From Pandoraea anhela (GTDB taxonomy: Bacteria; Pseudomonadota; Gammaproteobacteria; Burkholderiales; Burkholderiaceae), in the NCBI RefSeq assembly GCF_902459655.1, contig NZ_CABPSB010000021.1, forward strand, positions 29,815 to 93,814: DNA of 64,000 nt, given 5' to 3'. The notes beneath the pieces are model-generated. The model saw only the letters and a list, made by a program, of their open reading frames with translations. It ran no database searches and was not told the origin of the DNA. Both the position numbers and the translations under genes were made by a program. Positions 28,277-37,695 of the stretch are shown one piece after another. Each line of letters opens with the position of its first letter. Positions within the stretch are counted from its first letter, which is position 1.

Positions 28277-30295
28277 TCAGACCTTCCGCAATGCCTGCAT
28301 CAGATACCGCGCCGGATCGATGGCGTCCGCCAGATCGCTGCCGATGGGCCACGGCTCGCCTTCGAGCTGACTGGCGACGAGTTCGGCACACAGCGACGCG
28401 AAGACCAGTCCGCGGGAGCCGAACGCAAAGCTGGCGTACAGCCCGTCCAGACGCGGCAGATCCCGCAGATGGCCGCCGGACAGACGCCGCCGCTGCGGCT
28501 CGATCGCGCGCATGTCCGGCAACTGCCCCGCCATCGGCAGACGATCGGGAGCCAGCGCCCGGAAGGCCGTGCGTCCGCCCAATTCGGCGGCGGCGCGCTC
28601 GCTGGCCAGCCCGGCGTCGCCGAAGGCTTCCGCATGAGCCGGCAGTAACGCCGCCAGCCGGCGCAGATTGGCCTGATGATCGGCCAGACGCACCGTCTCG
28701 GCGGGATCGTCGAAGCCGTACGTCGCGCCGGTGACGGGGCCTGCGCCGGCGAGCGGCGACGGAGCCACATAGCCGTCGCCGCACACGGGCACGCGAAGCG
28801 ACGGCAGCGCGTCGGGCGGCAGGAAGGTCAGTTGCCCACGCACGCGCCTGACCGGCACGAATGCCGGATCGAGGTACGGCGCGAGCAGCTTCTGCGAGAC
28901 GTCGGCGGCCGTCACCACAACCGCGTCGGCAACGGCCAGTTCGCGCCCGGTTTCGTCAAGCGCGGCCCAGCGCCCGTCGTCACGACGCACCAGCTGCGCC
29001 ACGCTCACGCCATAGCGTGCGTCGAGCGACGGACCCGCCGCGACCAGTTCCGCCCGGCAGAGCATGGCGGGCGCGAGCCAGCCACCCTCCGGATACCATA
29101 CGCCGCCGTGGGTCAGCGTTTCTCCCGCGAGCGCGGAGGCTTGCGACGCGTCGACCCATTTCGCATACGCCTCCGGATACGCGTGCGCGGCCATGAGTTG
29201 CTGCAAGGCGTGCGCCTCGGCCTCGGTAGCGGCGACCTGAAGCAGGCCGTCGGCGCGTCCGGGCAGGCCTCCCGGCAGCGTGCGCCATTGCGAGAGTGCG
29301 TAGAGAAAACCGGCGCGCGTCAGACGCGACAACACGTTGTCATCGGCCGAGAGTTGCGGATGGAAGACGCCGGCAGGGTTGCCCGACGCCGCAGTGCCCG
29401 GCGCCTGCGCCCGCTCGAAGAGCCGGACGCGCCAGCCGCGTGCCACGAGACGTCGCGCCATCGCCGCGCCCGCCATGCCCGCACCGACCACGATCGCTTC
29501 ACGCGGGTGCGACGCCCGCGGCGTGGGGGCGGCGGGCGGATCGTAGCGGCGCATGCGATACGGCGGTGCGTAGGGCCCGGCGAGCATCGAGCGTTTCGGC
29601 CCGTAACCGTGTTGGCGCGCGACCTGGAACCCGGCGGCAATCAGATCGCGCCGGACCTGTCCCACGGCGGTATATGTCGCCAGCGTCGCGCCGTCGCGCG
29701 CCAGCCGTCCCAACGTCTTGAAGATGTCCGGCGTCCAGATGTCGGGATTTTTCGACGGCGAGAAGCCGTCGAGATAGAAGGCGTCCGCCCCGACACGCAG
29801 CGACGGCAACAGCTCCGACGCATCGCCGAAGCCCACGCTCAGCACCACCCCCGGTGCGAGCTCCAGCCGGTGCCAACCCGCCACCGGCGACGGCCACATA
29901 TCGCATAACCGCTGGACGAGCGGCGCGAGTTCGGTCATGCCGGGCTGCACGAGCATCGGTTCGAGCATGCGGCGCAGATCCAGCGCGCGGAATGGATGCT
30001 TCTCGACGGAGACGAAGTGCAGTCGGGCGGGCCGCTGCGGGTCGTCGCGCCATGCGGCCCAGGTCGCGAGGAAGTTCAGCCCCAGACCGAAGCCGGTCTC
30101 GACAATGACGAATTGCCCGCGACCGCGCCAGCGCTCGGGCAAGCCGTTACCGCCGAGAAAGACGTACCGTGCCTGACCGAGTGCGCCGCCCGTGCTGTGA
30201 TAGACGTCCTCGAAGGTGTCCGAATAAGGCGTGCCGTCTTCCGTGGTCGACGGCTGCGCAGGTGTGATCGGGCCAATGCCCGGACGGCGGCTCAT
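28277..30295 (-). CDS. mnmC: Bifunctional tRNA (mnm5s2U34) methyltransferase / FAD-dependent oxidoreductase
   Basis: A 672-residue protein catalysing the last two steps of 5-methylaminomethyl-2-thiouridine synthesis at the tRNA wobble base. The N-terminal SAM-dependent methyltransferase (1-~245) shows VETGFGLGLNFLATW and AFYLDGFSPSKNPDIWT. The C-terminal FAD domain starts at ~268 with VVGAGMAGAAMARRLVARGW. MnmE, which starts the same pathway, is encoded at 41.4-42.8 kb. Its ATG overlaps the stop of the upstream ClcB-like gene (ATGA), so the two are translationally coupled. Confidence 0.95.
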   Translation of the reverse strand: MSRRPGIGPITPAQPSTTEDGTPYSDTFEDVYHSTGGALGQARYVFLGGNGLPERWRGRGQFVIVETGFGLGLNFLATWAAWRDDPQRPARLHFVSVEKHPFRALDLRRMLEPMLVQPGMTELAPLVQRLCDMWPSPVAGWHRLELAPGVVLSVGFGDASELLPSLRVGADAFYLDGFSPSKNPDIWTPDIFKTLGRLARDGATLATYTAVGQVRRDLIAAGFQVARQHGYGPKRSMLAGPYAPPYRMRRYDPPAAPTPRASHPREAIVVGAGMAGAAMARRLVARGWRVRLFERAQAPGTAASGNPAGVFHPQLSADDNVLSRLTRAGFLYALSQWRTLPGGLPGRADGLLQVAATEAEAHALQQLMAAHAYPEAYAKWVDASQASALAGETLTHGGVWYPEGGWLAPAMLCRAELVAAGPSLDARYGVSVAQLVRRDDGRWAALDETGRELAVADAVVVTAADVSQKLLAPYLDPAFVPVRRVRGQLTFLPPDALPSLRVPVCGDGYVAPSPLAGAGPVTGATYGFDDPAETVRLADHQANLRRLAALLPAHAEAFGDAGLASERAAAELGGRTAFRALAPDRLPMAGQLPDMRAIEPQRRRLSGGHLRDLPRLDGLYASFAFGSRGLVFASLCAELVASQLEGEPWPIGSDLADAIDPARYLMQALRKV

Positions 30296-32133
30296 TCGTT
30301 CCCCCGCGCTTCGGTCACGATGTCAATGAGCGCCGGCAGCGACACTACGCCCAGCCATTGGCCATCGCCCCCCGCGACGGGCACCCAATCGGCGTGCATC
30401 TTGCCGACCGAGCGCAGTGCAGCGACCAGCGTCATGTCGCCGTCGAGCGCTTTGCACGGTGTGACGGCCTGCGTCCATCGTGCCGGTTCGCCCGTCGCCT
30501 GGCGTCGCCACCAGTTCGCCGCGTCGAGCGTGCCGATCAGACGGCCGTCCGGCGCGCGCACCACGAGGTTGCGGTAGCCGGATGCGACGAAGCGCTCGCC
30601 AATCGCCTCCGAACTGTCGTCGGCGCTCACAATGGCATCGTTGTCCACGACCAGCGACGACAGACGCATCTCGCTGCCTTCGCCCGTCATCGACAACCAG
30701 CGGCCGGCCACCTGATTGCGATGCAACGATTTGGCGTAGACCGAGTCGGCCCGCAGTGTGTGCGCCGTCAGATAGGCGGTCACGCAAGCCAGCATGAGCG
30801 GGAGGACGACCTGATAACTGAGCGTCATCTCGAAGATCATCAGAATCGACATCAACGGCGCGTAAGTGGTGGCCGCGAGAAACGCCCCCATGCCGACGAC
30901 GGCGTAGCTGCTCGCGACCGACGCCGTCGCCGGCGCAAGCGCATTCATCGCGAAACCGTAGAGGCTGCCGAGGGCGGCGCCGACGAAGAGCGTCGGCGTG
31001 AAGACCCCGCCGACCGCACCGGAACCGGCGGAGGACGCTGTCGCGAGCACCTTGAACACCAGCACCATCGCCAGCGCTTGCCACGCCCAGTGCGTATGCA
31101 GGATCGAGTTCACTACGCTGTAGCCGTTGCCCCAGACCTGCGGCACCTGCAACGACAGCACCCCCACGATGAGGCCGCCGAGGGCGAGGCGCAGGAACAG
31201 GGGGACGGGCAAGGCGCCGAAGCGCGCCTTGGCGGTGTCGAGCAGCCGCAGGAATAACGGGGCGAGCACGCCGGCCAGCAGGCCGAGGCCCATGTAAAAG
31301 AGGACTTCCCAGCCGGAGACGAAGTCGAAGCGCGGCATCTGATAGACCGCGTCGTAGCCGAGAAACTGACGGATGACGATATTGGCGATGACCGAAGCGA
31401 CGACCAGCGGCCCGAGTGTGGCTGTGGAAATCGACCCGTAGACGATCTCGGAGATGAACAGCGCACCGGCAATCGGCGCGTTGTAGGCGGACGTGATGCC
31501 GGCCGTGGCGCCGCACGCGACAAGCAGCCGCAAACGCTCCGGAGGGAATGCGAGCATGCGACCGACGAGCGAGGCGAACATCGCGGCCAACTGCACCATC
31601 GGCCCTTCCCGTCCGATCGACGCGCCCGAGGCTACCGAGCACAACGACGACAGGCTTTTGACGAGCGTTTGACGCAGGCTCAGCACTCCCGTGCCGATGG
31701 CGATCGCCTCCATATAGTCGTCGGCGCCCTTTTTCGGTACCCAGCGCGTGGCGTACTGAAGGATCAGCCCGGCGACGAGCCCACCGGCGCTCGGCAGGAG
31801 CAGGCGCTGCCACCCGTTCAGATTCTGTGCCAGTTCGACCATGCCGCCGCGATGTCCGGCAAGCAGAAATTGCAGGCCCGAGAGCGCTTCACGGAACGCG
31901 ACGGTCGCCAACGCCCCCAGCAACCCGACGATGCCGGCCAGCAGCAACGTGATTTGCAGGGTGTTCGGCGCAAACTGTCGTCGCACCCACACGACGACGG
32001 GCGATTTGGCCCAGGCGGACAGGGCTGGCACGGATAAGAGACGGTTGTTGTCGTAGTGGGCCTCATGGTATCGACCGACGCCTTTTTTTGAAAGCGGACC
32101 ACCAGCCGATGATGCGGGCGGCAGACGTCTCAA
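30292..32133 (-). CDS. ClC-family voltage-gated chloride channel/transporter, ClcB-like, with CBS domains
   Basis: 613 residues: about 10-12 membrane helices (residues ~50-455) and a C-terminal CBS pair. The conserved GREGPMVQLAAMF carries the gating Glu, and the region LILQYATRWVPKKGADDYMEA replaces the GSGIP chloride filter, as in ClcB-type proteins. The apparent start is TTG at 32133 without a good ribosome site, so the true N-terminus is uncertain. An inverted repeat (32136-32150) touches this start. It is coupled to mnmC downstream. Confidence 0.9.
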   Translation of the reverse strand: MRRLPPASSAGGPLSKKGVGRYHEAHYDNNRLLSVPALSAWAKSPVVVWVRRQFAPNTLQITLLLAGIVGLLGALATVAFREALSGLQFLLAGHRGGMVELAQNLNGWQRLLLPSAGGLVAGLILQYATRWVPKKGADDYMEAIAIGTGVLSLRQTLVKSLSSLCSVASGASIGREGPMVQLAAMFASLVGRMLAFPPERLRLLVACGATAGITSAYNAPIAGALFISEIVYGSISTATLGPLVVASVIANIVIRQFLGYDAVYQMPRFDFVSGWEVLFYMGLGLLAGVLAPLFLRLLDTAKARFGALPVPLFLRLALGGLIVGVLSLQVPQVWGNGYSVVNSILHTHWAWQALAMVLVFKVLATASSAGSGAVGGVFTPTLFVGAALGSLYGFAMNALAPATASVASSYAVVGMGAFLAATTYAPLMSILMIFEMTLSYQVVLPLMLACVTAYLTAHTLRADSVYAKSLHRNQVAGRWLSMTGEGSEMRLSSLVVDNDAIVSADDSSEAIGERFVASGYRNLVVRAPDGRLIGTLDAANWWRRQATGEPARWTQAVTPCKALDGDMTLVAALRSVGKMHADWVPVAGGDGQWLGVVSLPALIDIVTEARGNE

Positions 32134-32135
32134 AA

Positions 32136-32150
32136 CTGAGGAATGCTCAG
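32136..32150. promoter_or_regulatory. Inverted repeat CTGAG-N5-CTCAG at clcB-like start
   Basis: A perfect 5-bp inverted repeat with a 5-nt spacer, flanked by AA and GTAA. A near copy occurs at 32381-32395, nearer the MarR/OhrR-like gene. It could be an operator for that regulator or another factor. Confidence 0.45.
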
Positions 32151-32380
32151 GTAACGTAATTTTTCACCGAATCTTTTCCGAGGTGAGCGGAGCGGCACCG
32201 ATGCATGACGAACGGATTGCCGGGGGCAGTGCCATTTAGCGTCGTGAATTCGCCAAACGGTGTTCGATGTCTGCATGTCTTGGTGCTGACTTCGATGTCG
32301 TCGATCGATTCGATGCGCGGTGGATTGCGCGCAGGAACGCCCTGCCGTCACCTCCCTGCGGACCCAGATGCCGCAAGAAA

Positions 32381-32395
32381 CTGAATGATGCTCAG
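32381..32395. promoter_or_regulatory. Second copy of the CTGA...CTCAG repeat
   Basis: CTGAATGATGCTCAG shares 12 of 15 positions, plus the AA and TAA flanks, with the element at 32136-32150. Both lie in the 600-bp divergent intergenic region between the channel gene and the OhrR-like regulator. The rest of that region holds no gene I would support. Confidence 0.45.
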
Positions 32396-32730
32396 ATAAA
32401 GTGTTTTTTTCAGCTATCGCCAGCGTTCGTCGGCGCACCGGCGGTGCTTGCGTGCGTCACGGGAAACCGATTCGACACGCGCCCGCCCTGCGCCGATTTC
32501 GGCAACCTGTTTTTTCCCCCGCTGCCGGCCACGTTTCCCCTACCGGCATGCGATGGATTCTATTTTTCGCCCCCCGACAGCGTGGAATCCGAACGCGTCC
32601 TGACCGGTCGGGCGGACGGTAAATCCGAGGCCGAGCAGCGCCTTCAATGTTCCATCGCATCGCTGGTCACATTCCACGCGGTGAAATAGAATGGCGCGCA
32701 ATCGAATTGGAACTCAAGCGTCATACCCGA

Positions 32731-33186
32731 ATGGCAGTTAGCAAAAAGACCGCACAAAAAGCGCCCGTGTGTCTGGAAGATCAGCTGGGCTTCGCGTTGT
32801 ACTCGGCTTCGCTGGCGATGACAAAGGCGCACAAGCCGATGCTCGACAGACTCGGTCTGACCTACTCCCAGTACCTCGCGATGGTCGTGCTCTGGGAGCA
32901 GGACGACATTGCCGTCAACCAGCTTGGCGCCCGTCTCGGCCTCGACTCCGGCACGCTCACACCATTGCTGAAAAGACTGGAAATCATGGGGCTTTTGACG
33001 CGTCGCCGTGGCGAGGAGGACGAGCGTCAGGTGTTTATCGACCTGACGCCCCGTGGTGTGAATCTGCGTCGTGAAGCGCGTCAGGTGCCTGCGCAAATTC
33101 AGGCCGCCACCGGTCAGTCCGATGCCGCGCAGAAGACGCTTCGCAACCTGCTTCTGCAACTGCGCGATACGCTCAATGACGCCTGA
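32731..33186 (+). CDS. MarR/OhrR-like transcriptional regulator lacking the usual peroxidatic cysteine
   Basis: 151 residues from ATG 32731, the start nearest to domain homology; longer in-frame starts reach 32647. The core DQLGFALYSASLAMTKAHKPMLDRLGLTYSQYLAMVVLWEQDD and GLDSGTLTPLLKRLEIMGLLTRRRGEEDERQVFIDLT is close to OhrR organic-hydroperoxide sensors, including the conserved Tyr residues. At the OhrR Cys15 position (LCF) this protein has LGF, Gly20, but a Cys sits six residues earlier (Cys14). No ohr peroxidase gene lies next to it within the window. Redox sensing by a shifted Cys, or a different ligand, is possible. Confidence 0.88.
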   Translation: MAVSKKTAQKAPVCLEDQLGFALYSASLAMTKAHKPMLDRLGLTYSQYLAMVVLWEQDDIAVNQLGARLGLDSGTLTPLLKRLEIMGLLTRRRGEEDERQVFIDLTPRGVNLRREARQVPAQIQAATGQSDAAQKTLRNLLLQLRDTLNDA

Positions 33187-33195
33187 CAAAAAATA

Positions 33196-33225
33196 ACGCG
33201 CGCTTCCCGAAGGAAAAACGCGCGT
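33196..33225. terminator. Possible terminator hairpin after the OhrR-like gene
   Basis: ACGCGCG and CGCGCGT form a 7-bp stem around a 16-nt loop. An A-run precedes it, so the T-run is on the minus strand, which fits the leftward DedA-rhodanese gene. Modest support. Confidence 0.5.
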
Positions 33226-33265
33226 CATTCAGTTGTGCGCAATCGAATGCACCGCCAGTGAAATT

Positions 33266-34213
33266 TCAGTGCGCCGGCACGAGCATTTCCATGCCGTCGA
33301 TTTTCTCCACCGTGTAACCGGCGTCACGCCATGCGTCCAGTCCCCCCAAGAGCGGACGCACTTCCGCGAACCCCTGCTGACGCAATTGCTGGGCCAGTTT
33401 GGCGGCCGTTACCTCGTTGGGGCAGGCGCAGAAGACCACGATGCGGCGATCGCGGGGCACATTCCGCAATTTCTCGGCGATTTCGTTCGGCTCGATGGCC
33501 AGTGCGCCGGGTATCGTGAAGGGATCGACGGCGCGGCGTGCGGCCGAGCGCACGTCGATCACGACAGGCGTAATCTCATCCTTCATCCAGGCTTCGAGCG
33601 TTTGCACGCCGATACGCGCCATGCGCAGCGAGCGCAGCAGGCGGTAGCGGTTCAGCCAGCGATTGAGCAGGTACAGCGCGAAGACGAGCGCCACCAGCCA
33701 CAACACGCCTCGGCCGAGGGTATCGAAGGCGTCGAGCACGGCGACGATATGCGACGCGAAGCCCACACCGAGCGCCACGGCCACGCCCGACCAGAGCACC
33801 GCGCCGATGGCGTCGTACAGCAAAAAGGCGCGCCACGATACGCCGAGCGCCCCGGCCATCGGCACCGACAACGCGGACAGCCCCGGCACGAAGCGCGCGA
33901 ACATCAGCGTGCGCACGCCGTTGCGTCCGATCGCCCCTTCCGTTCGGCTCACGCAGGTGTCGGGCGAGATCGACAGGCGGCACATCAGACGCAGGATGTG
34001 ATGGCCGTAACGGCGTCCGGCGAGGAACCAGAGCACGTCGCCGAGCAGTGCGGCAAACACCGCCAGTGCGACGATCAGCAGCGGCGCGAAGCGTGATGTC
34101 GACGCGGTGACGATAAGCGTGGGATAGGCCGGCAGCGGCAGCCCCAGCGCCTGTCCGAAGATGTTCAGAAAGACGAGCCAGAGCCCGAAGCGGGCGATCA
34201 TGTCGAACAACAT
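33266..34213 (-). CDS. DedA-family membrane protein fused to a rhodanese domain
   Basis: 315 residues from ATG 34213. The DedA/SNARE-associated domain (about 1-200) has FARFVPGLSALSVPMAGALGVSWRAFLLYDAIGAVLW and several membrane helices. A C-terminal rhodanese domain (~210-310) follows, with the active-site Cys in VVFCACPNEVTAAKLA. DedA proteins act as lipid flippases or in membrane homeostasis; the rhodanese part suggests sulfur transfer on the cytoplasmic side. The fusion is known in proteobacteria. An upstream in-frame start at 34297 is less likely. Confidence 0.9.
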   Translation of the reverse strand: MLFDMIARFGLWLVFLNIFGQALGLPLPAYPTLIVTASTSRFAPLLIVALAVFAALLGDVLWFLAGRRYGHHILRLMCRLSISPDTCVSRTEGAIGRNGVRTLMFARFVPGLSALSVPMAGALGVSWRAFLLYDAIGAVLWSGVAVALGVGFASHIVAVLDAFDTLGRGVLWLVALVFALYLLNRWLNRYRLLRSLRMARIGVQTLEAWMKDEITPVVIDVRSAARRAVDPFTIPGALAIEPNEIAEKLRNVPRDRRIVVFCACPNEVTAAKLAQQLRQQGFAEVRPLLGGLDAWRDAGYTVEKIDGMEMLVPAH

Positions 34214-34433
34214 GCCGGGTACCTGTTGGCAGAAGAGGGTTGGCCGGTGCGCGGCGGACGACGACGGCCACGCGCGCAGTGGCACGAAATACCGCATGTT
34301 AGCGCCCGGCTGTGACGGCCAGAAGCCGGGAACGCGAAAAGTATTGTTGCTTTTCTGGAACGATCGCCGCGAAACGCTGCAAGACGCCTTGAGTCGTCTG
34401 GGAAAGCGTGCGGCTATCGTTCCGATCGTCCCG

Positions 34434-35999
34434 TCAGTGCCCGATCGTCGCCGAGGCGCCCTTCCTGGGTTTGGTCAGCCAGACGAGCGCGGCCATTACA
34501 AGGAAAACGTACCCCGACAGATAGAAGATGTCGTTCGTCGCCAGCATGAAGGCCTGGTGCGTCACAAGGTCGTTGAGCACGCTGAGATCCGCGCCGCTCG
34601 CCAGGCCCAGCCCCTGCCGCAACTGGTCGAGGTAGCGCGTGGTGGCGTCGGCGTATGGCGTGACGTGCTCCGCGAGCCGCGCGTGATGGTAGATGGCGCG
34701 GTCCTCCCACATTGTCGTGCTCACGGCGGTGCCGATAGCGCCCGACAGCGTGCGGAAGAAGTTCGACAGACCGGAGGCGGCCGCCAGCCGCTCATCCGAA
34801 ATGCTCGATAGCGTGATCGTCGTGAGCGGCACGAAGAAGCAGGCGATCCCGATGCCCTGCACCAGCCGTGGCTCGATGACCTTCGCGAACGACAGATTGA
34901 GCGCGAAATGCGAGTTCCAGAACGACACGCCGGCGAACACGAAGAACGCGAACGACGCCACGGCCCGCAAATTCAGACGATGCATGTTCTGCCCGATGAT
35001 CGGCGACAGAACGAGCGCCAGCAGACCGACCGGCGCCGTCGCCAGCCCTGCCTTGCCGGCGGTGTAGCCCATCACCGTTTGCAGCCATAGCGGGAAGATG
35101 ACGACCGAGGCGAAGAACGTCATGAAGCCGAACGAAATCACCACGACGCCGAGCGCGAAATTGCGATCCTTGAAGAGCGTGAGGTCGATGATCGGTTTGT
35201 CGGACGTCAGTTCCCACAGGATCAGGAACGACAGGCAGATCGCGGCCGTGAGCGCGAGGGTGACGATCAGGCTGTTATTGAACCAGTCGCGGTCCTTGCC
35301 GAGGTCGAGCATCATCTGCAACGAGCCGACGCCGATCGCCAGCAACGCAAGACCGATCAGATCGATAGGCAGTCGCTGCGTTTTCGTCTCATGACCGCGC
35401 AGCAGAAGGAAGCACGATATCGCCGAGAACAGCCCGACGGGCACGTTGATGTAGAAGATCCACGGCCACGTGTAGTTATCCGTGATCCATCCGCCGACCA
35501 CGGGGCCGAAGATCGGCGCGACGATGACGGTCATCGCCCATAAACCGAGCGCCAGACCGCGTTTCTTCTCGGGAAAGCTGCGCAGCAGAATAGTCTGCGA
35601 GAGTGGCACCATCGGGCCGGACACAAGGCCTTGCAGCAGTCGGAAGACGACGAGCGACTCCATATTGGGGGCGAGGCCGCATAGCATCGACGCGATCGTG
35701 AAGGCGGCGACCGACAACACGAAGAGCTTCGCCTCGCCCACGCGTCTCGCGAGCCAACCGGTCAGCGGCACGGCGATGGCGGCGGCCACCGCGTAAGAGC
35801 TGATGACCCACGTCCCCTGACTGTTGGACACGCCGACGCTCCCGGCGATGGTCGGCACGGCCACGTTCGCGATGGACGTGTCGAGCACTTCCATGAAGGT
35901 GCCCAGCGCGAGGCCGATGGTAAGAATTGCCAGTCGCCCGCCGGTGAGCGGCGCGCCGGTCGGTGCGGCGGCGGAGTTTGCGGTGGCGGCGTCTGCCAT
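34434..35999 (-). CDS. DHA2-family multidrug efflux MFS transporter (EmrB/QacA type)
   Basis: 521 residues with 14 predicted helices, the DHA2 topology. The motif LDTSIANVAVPTIAGSVGVS near the N-end and GWLARRVGEAKLFV are classic EmrB features. EmrB works with an EmrA membrane-fusion protein and an outer-membrane channel, but no such gene is adjacent, so partners would be elsewhere. Substrate unknown. An MHYT gene lies upstream in the opposite direction. Confidence 0.93.
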   Translation of the reverse strand: MADAATANSAAAPTGAPLTGGRLAILTIGLALGTFMEVLDTSIANVAVPTIAGSVGVSNSQGTWVISSYAVAAAIAVPLTGWLARRVGEAKLFVLSVAAFTIASMLCGLAPNMESLVVFRLLQGLVSGPMVPLSQTILLRSFPEKKRGLALGLWAMTVIVAPIFGPVVGGWITDNYTWPWIFYINVPVGLFSAISCFLLLRGHETKTQRLPIDLIGLALLAIGVGSLQMMLDLGKDRDWFNNSLIVTLALTAAICLSFLILWELTSDKPIIDLTLFKDRNFALGVVVISFGFMTFFASVVIFPLWLQTVMGYTAGKAGLATAPVGLLALVLSPIIGQNMHRLNLRAVASFAFFVFAGVSFWNSHFALNLSFAKVIEPRLVQGIGIACFFVPLTTITLSSISDERLAAASGLSNFFRTLSGAIGTAVSTTMWEDRAIYHHARLAEHVTPYADATTRYLDQLRQGLGLASGADLSVLNDLVTHQAFMLATNDIFYLSGYVFLVMAALVWLTKPRKGASATIGH

Positions 36000-36445
36000 G
36001 TAAAGCGTTTCCCTGAAATGACGGACGGCGGATGCGACGCCGCGCGATCGATGTCTTCCCCGGATGGTGCCGCATATCCGTTGCGTTGTGCGACGCAGGT
36101 TTGGAAGCGGGTCTCTAAATCGTCAGGAGGCGTTCGCCCTTATCTTGCAATGCATTTCGTTTTGCGTGAATCACGCGTCCCGTAAGGGTTTGCGGGAGAT
36201 GCGGTTCGCCCGGCGCATTTGGCTTGCGGCGATTCGATCAGTTTTACCGACTGACAGACGGTTTTGCCCCTTGACGCCGCAGGGGCAGCAGGATTGAATC
36301 GCCCGTAGTGCCCTGACGCTTGCCATGCTGCGTCGCTGTCCGAGGCGCTGTCGTCACGCCGTCATTGTCTTGCAGGCTCACACAAGAAACTTTCGTCCCC
36401 TCGCCCAGCGGCGGTCCGGCGATAGCAAAACCACAGGATAAGCCC
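36000..36445. other. Divergent intergenic region between the efflux gene and MHYT gene
   Basis: 446 bp holding both promoters by position. I see no gene I would support; the open frames in it have no family resemblance. A possible c-di-GMP riboswitch was considered and not supported. Confidence 0.4.
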
Positions 36446-37240
36446 ATGCAGCCAGGTAGCGTCGTTCCCCTTTATTACAGCGAGTTCCTTGTCCTGCTCT
36501 CCTTCGTGATATCGGCTTTGGGGGCCTATGTCGCTTTGGTGGCCGCCTCGCGCATTCGCGACGAGGACGGGCGTATCAGCACCGGTTATGTCGTCGTGGC
36601 GGCGTTCGCGCTCGGCGGCATCGGCATCTGGGGCATGCATTTCATCGGGATGGCGGCGCAACGCATGCCCTTCCCCGTCTCTTATTCCCTCTGGCCGACG
36701 TTAGGCAGTCTGTTGTTGGCCGTGATCGTCTCCGGTCTGGCGCTGTGGTACGTCGCGCGGGCGCCATATCGCAACGCCTTGCAATGTGCAATCGGCGGTG
36801 TGGGAGCGGGCTTGGGGGTTGCCGGCATGCACTATCTCGGCATGAGTGCCATGCGCACGCAGGCGTATCTCGAATGGGATACGACGATCGTCGCGCTGTC
36901 GGTGCTCATCGCCATCGTGGCGGCGAGTGTGGCGCTGTGGCTGGCGTTCCATCTGGAAACGAGCCTGCAACGCGCGCTGGCGGCGCTGGTCATGGCGGTG
37001 GCCGTGTGTGGCATGCATTACACCGGCATGCGTGCGGGCACGATGATCTGCACGGCCGAGACGCGCGCCCAGGTCAGCTTGCGGTTGCAAGGCGACACGC
37101 TGCCTTACGGCGTGTTCGCGATCGCCTGCGTCGTGCTGCTGGCGATGGCGGTGCTGCTGTACCGCACCTCGCGCAAGCGGCGAGAGCGCATGGCGGCGCG
37201 GCTCGATGCGGTGATGCGTCAACGGGCGGGGCACGTCTGA
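36446..37240 (+). CDS. MHYT-domain integral membrane sensor protein
   Basis: 264 residues from ATG 36446. The MHYT domain is made of six or seven helices with three His/Met motifs, here MHFIGM, MHYLGM and MHYTGM, proposed to bind copper and sense O2, CO or NO. A basic C-tail (SRKRRERMAARLDAVMRQRAG) ends the protein, with no GGDEF, EAL or kinase domain attached. An unknown partner would have to carry the signal. Terminator at 37343-37380. Confidence 0.9.
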   Translation: MQPGSVVPLYYSEFLVLLSFVISALGAYVALVAASRIRDEDGRISTGYVVVAAFALGGIGIWGMHFIGMAAQRMPFPVSYSLWPTLGSLLLAVIVSGLALWYVARAPYRNALQCAIGGVGAGLGVAGMHYLGMSAMRTQAYLEWDTTIVALSVLIAIVAASVALWLAFHLETSLQRALAALVMAVAVCGMHYTGMRAGTMICTAETRAQVSLRLQGDTLPYGVFAIACVVLLAMAVLLYRTSRKRRERMAARLDAVMRQRAGHV

Positions 37241-37342
37241 CCGGTGCGGCAACGGGATGGCAATCGGGCCGTCTTCCGATCTGACGCAATGCGCGGACCG
37301 AATGCCGCGAATGCCCCGGGGGCATTGCGTCTCGCCACAATA

Positions 37343-37380
37343 CAAAACGCCGGCCCCTCGTAAGACGGGCCGGCGTTTTG
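37343..37380. terminator. Bidirectional rho-independent terminator
   Basis: A long perfect stem (CAAAACGCCGGCCC pairing with GGGCCGGCGTTTTG) around a 10-nt loop, with A and T runs on both sides. It serves the rightward MHYT gene and the leftward small gene at 37423. Confidence 0.9.
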
Positions 37381-37422
37381 TTGGGTCAGGCTGTCAGAGC
37401 GTCTGGCGACGTTGCACCGGCA

Positions 37423-37638
37423 TCAGTGCAGAATCGGGCTGGCTCCGATGGGCATGACATCGCCTGTTTCGATCAGGTCGACGATATCGAACGGTTCAGT
37501 GTTGAGTTCGCGCGATGCGCCGGGTTGACCGGCATACCACTTAACCATCGCCATGTGACCCAGCACACGTATCACGATGCCAACGGCACCACGCGGCACT
37601 GCGATGTGATTGGATTTGACGATCGATCCGATTTGCAC
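37423..37638 (-). CDS. Small conserved hypothetical protein
   Basis: 71 residues starting at GTG 37638 with a near-perfect AGGAGG ribosome site 5-6 nt upstream and its own terminator, so it is a real gene. The sequence begins MQIGSIVKSNHIAVPRGAVGIVIRVLGHMAMVKWY, a beta-rich pattern suggestive of an SH3-like barrel. The function is not known. It sits just downstream of thpR on the same strand. Confidence 0.8.
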   Translation of the reverse strand: MQIGSIVKSNHIAVPRGAVGIVIRVLGHMAMVKWYAGQPGASRELNTEPFDIVDLIETGDVMPIGASPILH

Positions 37639-37695
37639 GTGAGCCTCCTGCGAATGACGAGAAACCGATGCGCCGACCGGCCGGCCGGTGCATCG

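Noticed and set aside
32267-32689. 140-codon frame in the ClC/OhrR intergenic region
   Set aside because: No ribosome site, no recognisable family, crosses the second inverted repeat and runs into the regulator in another frame.
36280-36445. Possible c-di-GMP riboswitch before the MHYT gene
   Set aside because: A few matching words (GCAAAACC-like) but no GEMM core arrangement; insufficient.
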